A stretch of 64,000 bases of DNA, taken from contig JBBQUW010000002.1 in the NCBI GenBank assembly GCA_038212095.1, positions 1 through 64,000 on the forward strand. The letters run 5' to 3'. This document shows positions 45,559 through 53,047 of the stretch, one piece after another. Position numbers and translations under genes: made by a program. The notes under the pieces were generated by a model that searched no databases, had not been told where the DNA came from, and saw nothing but the letters and a program-made list of their open reading frames with translations. The first letter of the stretch is position 1; every line of letters starts with the position of its first letter. The DNA is from JAICYJ01 sp038212095. Lineage in GTDB: Bacteria; Actinomycetota; Thermoleophilia; Gaiellales; JAICJC01.

Positions 45559-45609
45559 CCGTGGAAACCCGAATCGCTGCCACGCGCGCGACCGGTGACG
45601 TCGCGTCTC

Positions 45610-46670
45610 CTAGAGCGACCGGATCAACCCGGCCAACAGCTGCGTGCGGTGCCCGATCGAGCGCAGCGATACGCGCTCGTCGTCGGCATGGGCACCGGCG
45701 CCGATCGGCCCCAGGCCGTCCAGCACCGCCGCTCCCACCGCAGCCGCGAAGTTGCCATCGCTGCCACCACCGGAGGCGTTCTCGGCCAGCGGCTGCCCCA
45801 GCGAGGCGGCGATCGCGATCGCCCGAACGGCCAGCTCGGCGCTCTCGTGCGAACGCGCCATCGGCGGGCGGGTTACGCCGCCCGTCACCTCGATCGCGGC
45901 GCCGTCCAGCACCGGCTGCAGCCCGCGGATGGCGGCCTCCAGCCGGGCCTGCTCGTCGGCCGTCCAGGCCCGCGCGTCGACCCTGGCCCAGGCCTCGGCC
46001 GCGACCACGTTGTCCCCGCTGCCACCGCCGACCTGACCGACGTTCACGCGCACACCGCGGCCGGCGTCCACCAAACGCGACAACGCCAGCGTCTGGTGTG
46101 CCAGCTCCGTCACCGCCGAGACGCCGCCACCCTGGTGCCCCGCTGCGCCGCCCGCCCCTGGATTCGCAGCTGGTAGCGCGCGAGGCCCGACCGTTCGATG
46201 GTGATGGTGCCGTCGCGCACCGGCGGCTCCACGACCAGCACGGCCTCGGCGCGCGCCGCCAGCCGCTCCACCAGCGGCCGCCCCGCGGGGCTGCCGATCT
46301 CCTCGTCGGCCGTGATCAGCACCGTCACCGGTCGCTGCAGCGGCAGCAGCTGTCGCAGAGCCTCGAGCATCACCACGATGCCGCCCTTCATGTCCAGGGC
46401 ACCCGGCCCCCAGGCCATGTCCTGCTCGATCCGAAACGGCATCCGCTGCAGCGTGCCCACCGGCCAGACCGTGTCCATGTGAGCCAGCAGCAGCAGGCCG
46501 ACCCGTTCGTCGCTGAATGAGGCAACCACGTGCTCGCCTTCACGCGTCACGGCAGCGCCCAACGCCTGCAGCTCAGCGGACAGGAACGAGCCGATGTGGG
46601 CGATCCGCTCCGCGTCGCCGGTCGGGCTCTCCAGCTCGACCAGCCGCCGCAGCAGATCCGGCGCGGACAT
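45610..46670 (-). pseudogene. M20-family metallopeptidase, split by a frameshift
   Basis: Two frames together make one M20/carboxypeptidase-G2-like protein. The first (start ATG at 46670, MSAPDLLRRLVELESPTGDA) carries the metal ligands LLAHMDTVWP, WGPGALDMKGG and ITADEEIGS. It then loses frame at the four-base C run at 46138-46141, just after RIQGRAA. The second frame (to 45610) resumes with VSAVTELAHQTLALSRLV and ends with the last ligand region GAHADDERVS. The span of 1061 bases is one short of a whole number of codons, so a one-base deletion explains it. It could be real decay or a sequencing error. The start overlaps the helicase stop by one base. Confidence 0.8.
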
Positions 46671-49384
46671 CACGCCCGCAATTCGACCAGATCCGCGAGC
46701 TCGTCGTCGGACAGCTCGCTGATCGCTCCCTCGACCCCGCGATCGACGATGCTGGTGGCGAGGCTGCGCTTGGCCTCGATCAGCTCGTCGATCCGCTCTT
46801 CGATCGTGCCGGCGCAGATCATGCGGTGTACCTGCACCACCCTCGTCTGGCCGATCCGATGCGCCCGATCGGATGCCTGATCCTCGACCGCCGGGTTCCA
46901 CCAGCGGTCGAAGTGGAACACGTGGCTGGCGTTGGTAAGGTTGAGGCCGAGGCCACCGGCCTTGAGGCTCATCACCAGCACGCGTGGCTCGTCACCCTCG
47001 GCCTGGAAGCCGTCCACCACCCGCCCCCGTTCGGCGATTGGAGTCGAGCCGTCCAGATACAGCCGCTCCACCTCGAGACTGCGGGTGAGGTGCTCGGACA
47101 GCAGCCGCCCCATCACCGCATACTGCGTGAACACCAGCGCGCTGTCGCCCTCGTCTATCGCTTCGGCCAGCATCTCGGTGATGCGGTCGAGCTTGCCGGA
47201 GCGGCCGGTCATCGGCCCGGGCCGGCCCAGCGCCTGCGCGGGATGGTTGCAGACCTGCTTCAGCCGCGTCAGCAGCGCCAGCACGTGCCCCCGCCGCTCG
47301 ATACCCGCAGCGCCGCGCACCTGTCCCAGCATCGCGTTGATCGTTGCCTGGTACAGCGCCGCCTGCTCGACGGTCAGCGTGCAGTACTCGTTCGATTCCT
47401 GCCGTGGCGGCAGGTCGGGCAGCACAGATGGATCACTCTTGTGTCGGCGCAGGATGAAGGGCGCGGTGATTCGCCGCAGCCGGTCGGCGGCATCCGGGTC
47501 GCCATGCTTCTCGATCGGCGTCGAGTAGCGGCGACGGTAGGCGCTGCGCGTGTCGAGCAGGCCCGGGTTGAGGAAGTGCAGGATCGACCACAGCTCGTCC
47601 AAGCGGTTCTCGATCGGGGTGCCGGTGAGGGCGATTCGATGGCGCGCGTGCAGCGCGCGGGCGGCCTGGGCGCCGCGCGTCAGCGGGTTCTTGACCTGCT
47701 GTGCCTCATCCAGCACGACCACGCGCCACTCCGCCTCGCCCAGCAGCCGCTTGTCGCGCGGCAGCAGCGAGTAGGAGGTCAGCACCACGTCGTGCCCGCG
47801 CAGATCTGCGATGTCGCGCGTGCGATCGGGCCCGTGGTGGATGCGCGTTGCCAGGTCGGGCGCGAACCGGTGCAGCTCGCGCTGCCAGTTCCCGAGCACC
47901 GAGGCCGGGCACACGATCAGCGCCGGCGCGTCGCACTCGTCGCTGCGGTCGAGCAGGTAGGCGATCAGCTGCACGGTCTTGCCAAGGCCCATGTCGTCGG
48001 CCAGCAGCGCCCCCATGCCCAGCCTGCGCATCCCCAGCAGCCAGCCCAGCCCCGACTCCTGGTACGGACGCAGCACGCCGTGGAAGCCGTCGCGAGGATC
48101 GACCGGCGCCCGCAGCGCGGGATCGCGCAGCCGCTCCGCCAAGCGTTCCAGCTCGCCGATCTGGCCGATATCGACCGCGACCTCGAACCCGCGCAGCTCG
48201 GCACTGCCGGCCAGCGTGGCGCCCAGGGCCGTCAGCGCCGGCACGCCGGTGCCGTGCAGCGCGAGCTGAGCAAGCTGGCGGGCGCGCCGCAACGCCTTGT
48301 CGCCCAGCAGTTTCCACTCACCACCCAGCCGCACCAGCGGCTGCGTGGCCGCGGCCAGGGCGCGGAACTCGTCGTCGCTGATCTGCACGCCTCCCAGCGC
48401 GGCGTGCAGGTCGTACTCGACCACGCCGTTCAGCGAGAGCGCCCCGGAGGCGAAGGTCAGGCCGGCCACGTCCAGCTCGAGCTCCTGCTGCTCGCGCAGC
48501 TCGTCCGGCAGCCGCACCGTGGCGCCGGCGAACTCGAGCGCCGGCGCGGCCGATCGCAGCTCGGCCACCTGCGGCAGCGTCAGATCGGCCTGCCCGTCGC
48601 GCACCATCGCCAGCAGCGGCAGGATGTTCGCCGCCCGCCGCAGCCGGTCGAAGTCAGACGGCACCAGCTGCAGCGGCCACGGACCGTCCGGCTGTGCGGG
48701 CAGCTGCAGCACCAACTCGAGCGGCTCCAGCGATTGGCGCAGCTTCACCACCGGGGCAACAGCTCCCAGCTCGGGCGCCACCCGGCGCAGCGCCGGCTGC
48801 AGCACAGAGAGGTCGATCTGCTCGTGATAGCTGTCCGTCGCCGTCAGCAGCCGCGGATCGCGCACCGCGGCCGCCAGCGCGCGCATCGCGGCACGCACGA
48901 ACTCGGACACGGCATCGACCGCGCTGACGGCCGAGGGGAGCTCGCCGTGCTCGGCCAGCGCCGCGTGCGCCAGCGGCGGAAACGCCGCCGCGAAGCGCGA
49001 CAGGTCGGGGGGCTCACCGCCGGCCTGCACGACCTGCTCGGTGATGCGCGCCACCAGCTGCCACGCCTTAACCGAGGCGCTGACTTCCCCCTCGTGCTCG
49101 GTCAGCAGGTATGCCAGCGCCGGCAGCATCGGCAGGCAACGCGTCTCCACCGATCGCGAGCCGCCGGCATCGATCGTGACCGGCAGCCGCCGCAGGCCGT
49201 AGGGCAGAGAGAGCTCGTCCATCAGCGCCGTCCAGCCGCCCGGCGTGAGCGGCGTGGTCGAGAAGAAGCCGAGCAGCGGCTCCTCGGCGCCGCGCGGCAC
49301 GAAGGTCAGCTCCAGCGGAGCGCGGCGCGCGGTCGATGTGGACGGAAGGCTCAAACCGAGAAACGCTAGCAGGGAAGTCGTCAC
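46670..49384 (-). CDS. SNF2-family helicase/ATPase
   Basis: The 904-residue Swi2/Snf2 protein has an N-terminal helicase-associated bacterial region (about 1-420), then the two RecA lobes. Motif I is LLADDMGLGKTVQLIAYLL, motif Ia is LIVCPASVLGNWQREL, motif II is VVLDEAQ and motif III is LTGTPIENRL. Motif V is VMSLKAGGLGLNLT and motif VI is ASDRAHRIGQTR. The usual role is DNA translocation or remodelling in transcription or repair. Size and layout match the actinobacterial DEAD/DEAH-box (SNF2) helicase annotated with DUF3670-like N-termini. It starts at a GTG without an evident ribosome site and is followed by the broken M20 gene (TGATG overlap). Confidence 0.92.
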   Translation of the reverse strand: MTTSLLAFLGLSLPSTSTARRAPLELTFVPRGAEEPLLGFFSTTPLTPGGWTALMDELSLPYGLRRLPVTIDAGGSRSVETRCLPMLPALAYLLTEHEGEVSASVKAWQLVARITEQVVQAGGEPPDLSRFAAAFPPLAHAALAEHGELPSAVSAVDAVSEFVRAAMRALAAAVRDPRLLTATDSYHEQIDLSVLQPALRRVAPELGAVAPVVKLRQSLEPLELVLQLPAQPDGPWPLQLVPSDFDRLRRAANILPLLAMVRDGQADLTLPQVAELRSAAPALEFAGATVRLPDELREQQELELDVAGLTFASGALSLNGVVEYDLHAALGGVQISDDEFRALAAATQPLVRLGGEWKLLGDKALRRARQLAQLALHGTGVPALTALGATLAGSAELRGFEVAVDIGQIGELERLAERLRDPALRAPVDPRDGFHGVLRPYQESGLGWLLGMRRLGMGALLADDMGLGKTVQLIAYLLDRSDECDAPALIVCPASVLGNWQRELHRFAPDLATRIHHGPDRTRDIADLRGHDVVLTSYSLLPRDKRLLGEAEWRVVVLDEAQQVKNPLTRGAQAARALHARHRIALTGTPIENRLDELWSILHFLNPGLLDTRSAYRRRYSTPIEKHGDPDAADRLRRITAPFILRRHKSDPSVLPDLPPRQESNEYCTLTVEQAALYQATINAMLGQVRGAAGIERRGHVLALLTRLKQVCNHPAQALGRPGPMTGRSGKLDRITEMLAEAIDEGDSALVFTQYAVMGRLLSEHLTRSLEVERLYLDGSTPIAERGRVVDGFQAEGDEPRVLVMSLKAGGLGLNLTNASHVFHFDRWWNPAVEDQASDRAHRIGQTRVVQVHRMICAGTIEERIDELIEAKRSLATSIVDRGVEGAISELSDDELADLVELRA

Positions 49385-49458
49385 GCAGGGAGCAGCGGGG
49401 TGGTTGAGGCAAACGGCGCATGCCGCCTGTGGCGAACCTACTGATAGGTTTCGCTGAC

Positions 49459-49914
49459 ATGCGGATCTCTCTGAACGTGAACGACCAGACGCACGCCCTC
49501 GATGTCGAGGATCACGAGTCGCTGGCCGACGTGCTGCGTACCCACCTGGAGCTGACCGGCACCAAGGTGGCCTGCGGCGAGGGCACCTGCGGCAGCTGCA
49601 CGGTGCTGGTCGACGGTACCGCCGTGCTGTCCTGCCTGACGCTTGCCGTTGCTTGCGATCAGGCGGCGGTGCGCACAGTCGAGTCGGGCGGCCCGCTGCT
49701 GGAGCGCCTGCAGCGCGCCTTCACCGACGACGACGCCTTCCAGTGCGGTTTCTGCACCCCGGGCCAGCTGATGTCGGCGGTGGCCCTGCTCGAGCGAACC
49801 CCCAACCCCGACCATGCCGAGATCGTGCGGGCGATGAGCGGCAACCTGTGTCGCTGCGGCGCCTACGAGGGAATCGGGCTGGCCGTGGCGCGAGCTGCCA
49901 GGGAGGTCGAGTGA
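49459..49914 (+). CDS. Molybdenum hydroxylase, 2Fe-2S subunit
   Basis: This 151-residue small subunit of the xanthine dehydrogenase/CO dehydrogenase family carries two 2Fe-2S clusters. The plant-type ferredoxin site is CGEGTCGSCTVLVDG followed by SC near residue 60. The helical-bundle site is CGFCTPGQL and NLCRCGAYEGI. It passes electrons from the molybdopterin subunit to FAD. The ATG at 49459 follows TAGGTT (49445-49450) by eight bases with no ribosome site, so the operon is probably leaderless. The next gene starts within its stop (TGATG). Order is S-L-M. Confidence 0.94.
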   Translation: MRISLNVNDQTHALDVEDHESLADVLRTHLELTGTKVACGEGTCGSCTVLVDGTAVLSCLTLAVACDQAAVRTVESGGPLLERLQRAFTDDDAFQCGFCTPGQLMSAVALLERTPNPDHAEIVRAMSGNLCRCGAYEGIGLAVARAAREVE

Positions 49915-52157
49915 TGGCCAAGCTGGTCAAGACAGAGGCCGTCGTCGAGGGCCGCACCGAGGAGCGTTGGACGCTGGTCGAGGAGGATGCCACTCCCGAG
50001 TGGGCTGATGGCGCCGTCACAGGCCCGGTCGGCCGGCCGGCGACGCGCCTGACGGCGGCCGCGCGGCTGAGCGGCGCGGCCAGGTACACCTCCGACGTGC
50101 GCCTACCCGGCCAGCTCGAGACGCTGGTGCTGCGAAGCCCCCACGCCAACGCGCGCCTCGTCTCGCTGCAGCTGGATGCCGCCCGCGCCGTGCCGGGCGT
50201 GCGCTGCGCCATCGGCCCCGACGACGCGCCGTCGTTTGACGGTCAGCCGATCCTGACCGACCGGCCGACGTTCGCCGGCGCCGCGGTGGCTGCCGTGGCG
50301 GCCGACTCGTCTGCCGCGGCCGCTGCCGGCCTGGCAGCGCTCTCGCCGGAGTGGGAGCCGCTCGGCTTTGTCACCGACATGGAGCGGGCGCTGGAACGCC
50401 AGGACTTCCTCGAGCCGCCCAGCGAGGACGAGCGGGGCGACGTCGAGGCCGGCCTGAAGGCGGCTGCAACGGTGATCGAGTGCGAGTACCTCGCCCCCGC
50501 GCAGCTGCACAATTCGATGGAGCCGCACTGCGCCGTGGCCGATTGGCGGCCCGACGGGCTGACGATGTGGAGCTCGACCCAGGCTATCTACCAGGCGCGA
50601 TCGCAGCTCAGCACCGTGTTCGAGATCGATCCCGACCGGGTGCGGGTGATCTGCGAGTACATGGGCGGCGGTTTCGGCTCGAAGTTCGGCTGCGGCCCGG
50701 AGGGAATCCTGGCAGCGGAGCTGTCTCGACGCTGCCGGCGGCCGGTGCGGCTGGTGTTCTCACGCCGCGACGAGAACCTGGCGGCGGGATTCCGCACGCC
50801 GGCGCGGCTGAGCATGACGATCGGCGCCGATCGTGACGGCGCGCTGGTCGCGATCGAGGCATCGGCCGTGATGGGCATGGGCTCGGGCGGCTGGGGCTAC
50901 CCGATCCTGGAGCCGATTAAGTCGCTCTACGCCTGCCCGAACCTGCACACCATGCTGCTGCCGGTGCGCCAGAACCTCGGCCCGGCCGCCGCCTTCCGGG
51001 CGCCCGGCGTGATGGAGGGCACCTGGGCGTTCGAGCAGGCGCTGGACGAGCTCGCCCTCGAGCTGCAGATCGACCCGCTGGAGCTGCGGCGGCGAAACCA
51101 CACCGCGACCGATCCCTCGGACGGACGCCCCTACACCTCCAAGCGCCTGCTCGAGAGCTACACCAAGGCGGCCGAGCTGGCCGGGTGGGCGTCGCGCGAC
51201 GAGCTGCGCGGGGATGGCCGGATCAGGCGCGGCATGGGCTGCGCCAGCCAGTACTGGTGGGGCGGCGGCGGTCCTCCCGCCTACGCCGACGTGCGGATCG
51301 GCGCGTCCGCCAAGCCCGTGCTGACCGTCGGGCTGCAGGATCTCGGTACCGGAGCCATCACCGCCTGCGCGGTGGTGGCGGCCGAGCGGCTGGGCGTCGC
51401 CGTGAGCGACATCACGGTACGCGCGGGCGACACCGACCTGGCCGGCCACGGCCCCTTCTCGGGTGGCTCGATGACGCTGGCCTCGATCGCGCCGGCGGTG
51501 CGGGCAGCCGCCCACCACGTGCGCACGCAGCTGCTCGACCTGGCCTCGGACATGTTCGAGATCGCGGCCTCCGACCTGGAGCTGGTGGACGGCGAGGTAC
51601 GGTCGGCGGACGGCACGCTGCGACGGCCGATCCACGACGTGACCGAGAAGCTGGACAACGCCTGGGTGACCGGCTCCGGCTCTCGCGCTCCCAACCCGCA
51701 GGGATTGGCCGTCAATACCTTCGGCTGCCAGATCGCGCAGGTCGCCGTCGACACGTTGACCGGCCTCGTGACCGTGGAGCGGATCGTGGCGGTGCACGAC
51801 GTCGGCCGCATCGTCAACCCGATGGGGGCGCGCAGCCAGGTGATCGGCGGCATCCTGCAGGGCATCGGATTCGCGCTGACCGAGGAGCGGGTGGTCGATC
51901 CCACCACCGGCACCGTCCTCAACCCCGGGTTCGAGGACTACAAGGTGCCGACCATCGCCGACCTGCCGGATGTGGTGTGCGAGTTCGTCGGTGAGCCGGA
52001 TCCGAAGCTGGCACTGGGCGTCAAGGGGCTGGGCGAGCCGCCGATCATCCCCACACCGGGCTCGATCGGAAACGCGATCGCCCACGCGCTCGGCCTGCGT
52101 CTGCGTGAGGCGCCCTATACGCCGCGGCGCGTGCTCGAGGCGCTGGAACAGCGGTGA
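49914..52157 (+). CDS. Molybdenum hydroxylase, molybdopterin-cytosine-dinucleotide subunit
   Basis: The 747-residue catalytic subunit opens with an unusual acidic extension (about 40 residues) before the usual AARLSGAARYTSDVRLPG. The cofactor regions are GGGFGSKFGC, AAFRAPGVMEGTWAFEQALDELA and the active-site glutamate in VKGLGEPPIIPTPGSIGNAIA. The CO dehydrogenase form I loop (AYRCSFR) is absent, so the enzyme is an aldehyde oxidase or xanthine/purine-type hydroxylase rather than a CO oxidiser. Substrate cannot be named. No maturation genes are next to it. Confidence 0.92.
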   Translation: MAKLVKTEAVVEGRTEERWTLVEEDATPEWADGAVTGPVGRPATRLTAAARLSGAARYTSDVRLPGQLETLVLRSPHANARLVSLQLDAARAVPGVRCAIGPDDAPSFDGQPILTDRPTFAGAAVAAVAADSSAAAAAGLAALSPEWEPLGFVTDMERALERQDFLEPPSEDERGDVEAGLKAAATVIECEYLAPAQLHNSMEPHCAVADWRPDGLTMWSSTQAIYQARSQLSTVFEIDPDRVRVICEYMGGGFGSKFGCGPEGILAAELSRRCRRPVRLVFSRRDENLAAGFRTPARLSMTIGADRDGALVAIEASAVMGMGSGGWGYPILEPIKSLYACPNLHTMLLPVRQNLGPAAAFRAPGVMEGTWAFEQALDELALELQIDPLELRRRNHTATDPSDGRPYTSKRLLESYTKAAELAGWASRDELRGDGRIRRGMGCASQYWWGGGGPPAYADVRIGASAKPVLTVGLQDLGTGAITACAVVAAERLGVAVSDITVRAGDTDLAGHGPFSGGSMTLASIAPAVRAAAHHVRTQLLDLASDMFEIAASDLELVDGEVRSADGTLRRPIHDVTEKLDNAWVTGSGSRAPNPQGLAVNTFGCQIAQVAVDTLTGLVTVERIVAVHDVGRIVNPMGARSQVIGGILQGIGFALTEERVVDPTTGTVLNPGFEDYKVPTIADLPDVVCEFVGEPDPKLALGVKGLGEPPIIPTPGSIGNAIAHALGLRLREAPYTPRRVLEALEQR

Positions 52158-53032
52158 GGACGTTCGTCTACATTCGCCCCTCGTCACCGGCCGAGGCCGA
52201 CTCCGCGCTGTCGGGTGCAGGCGCCCGCGCAATGGGCGGCGGCACCGACCTGCTGACGCAGCAGGACCGTGGCATCTTTCCGGCGCGCGCGCTGGTCGAC
52301 CTGCGCGGCCTGCAGCTGAACGGGATCGACGAGCACGACGGCGGCCTGCGGATCGGCGCCACCGCCACCCTGGCACAGGTTGCGGCGCACGACGGGGTCG
52401 GCACGCGCTTCGCGGTGCTGCGCGAGGCAGCCGCCGCGGCAGCGTCACCGCAGCTGCGCGAGATGGGAACGGTTGCCGGAAACCTCTGCCAGCAAGTGCG
52501 GTGCTGGTACTTCCGCCACCCGGATCTCACCTGCTGGCTGCGTGGCGGCGACACCTGCTACGCCCAGATCGGCGATCACCGCAAGCACGGCCTCGAGCCG
52601 GGCGACTGCATCTCGGTTGCTCCCAGCGACCTGGCCGCCGCCCTGCTGGCGCTGGACGCGACCGTCGAGACCAATCGCCGGCCGGAGGGCTTCCCGCTGC
52701 TCGAGCTGTACCGCAAGGCGGACGAGGGCAATCGCTCGACGCTGGCCCTCTCGGACGGCGAGTATCTGACTGCCGTCAACCTGCGTCGCGTTCCCGATGC
52801 CAGCGCGTACGAGCGGGCGGGCGAGCGGCACGCGTGGAGCTTCGCGCTGTCCGCGGTGGCCGCCGCCCGGTTCGGCGACGAGCTGCGGCTGGCCGCGATC
52901 GGCGTCTCAAACCTTCCCCGACTGCTCGATCCGGCCGATCCATTGGCCGGTCTTCCCGGCCTCGACCAGACCGGCTGGAAGCGCGGACTGCTGACCGGGC
53001 TGGCCGAGCAGGCGGCGACGCGCGCCGGCTGA
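52154..53032 (+). CDS. Molybdenum hydroxylase, FAD subunit with extra cysteines
   Basis: The 292-residue FAD subunit has AMGGGTDLLTQ and MGTVAGNLCQQVRCWYFRHP, the FAD-contact region of the family. Unlike most CoxM proteins it carries Cys112, Cys117, Cys127 and Cys135 in one loop (NLCQQVRCWYF, LTCWL, DTCYAQIG). That pattern resembles E. coli PaoB (YagS), where a [4Fe-4S] cluster is bound in the same region. A cluster here is inferred. The GTG start overlaps the large-subunit stop (GTGA). Confidence 0.88.
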   Translation: MRTFVYIRPSSPAEADSALSGAGARAMGGGTDLLTQQDRGIFPARALVDLRGLQLNGIDEHDGGLRIGATATLAQVAAHDGVGTRFAVLREAAAAAASPQLREMGTVAGNLCQQVRCWYFRHPDLTCWLRGGDTCYAQIGDHRKHGLEPGDCISVAPSDLAAALLALDATVETNRRPEGFPLLELYRKADEGNRSTLALSDGEYLTAVNLRRVPDASAYERAGERHAWSFALSAVAAARFGDELRLAAIGVSNLPRLLDPADPLAGLPGLDQTGWKRGLLTGLAEQAATRAG

Positions 53033-53047
53033 GCCGCAGCGCGGTTG

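Noticed and set aside
46517..49369. A 950-codon plus-strand open frame
   Set aside because: It is the antisense of the SNF2 helicase, rich in Arg, Gln and His with no motif; a shadow frame.
49914..52157. Form I CO dehydrogenase large subunit
   Set aside because: The diagnostic AYRCSFR active-site loop is missing, so it is only assigned as a general molybdenum hydroxylase.
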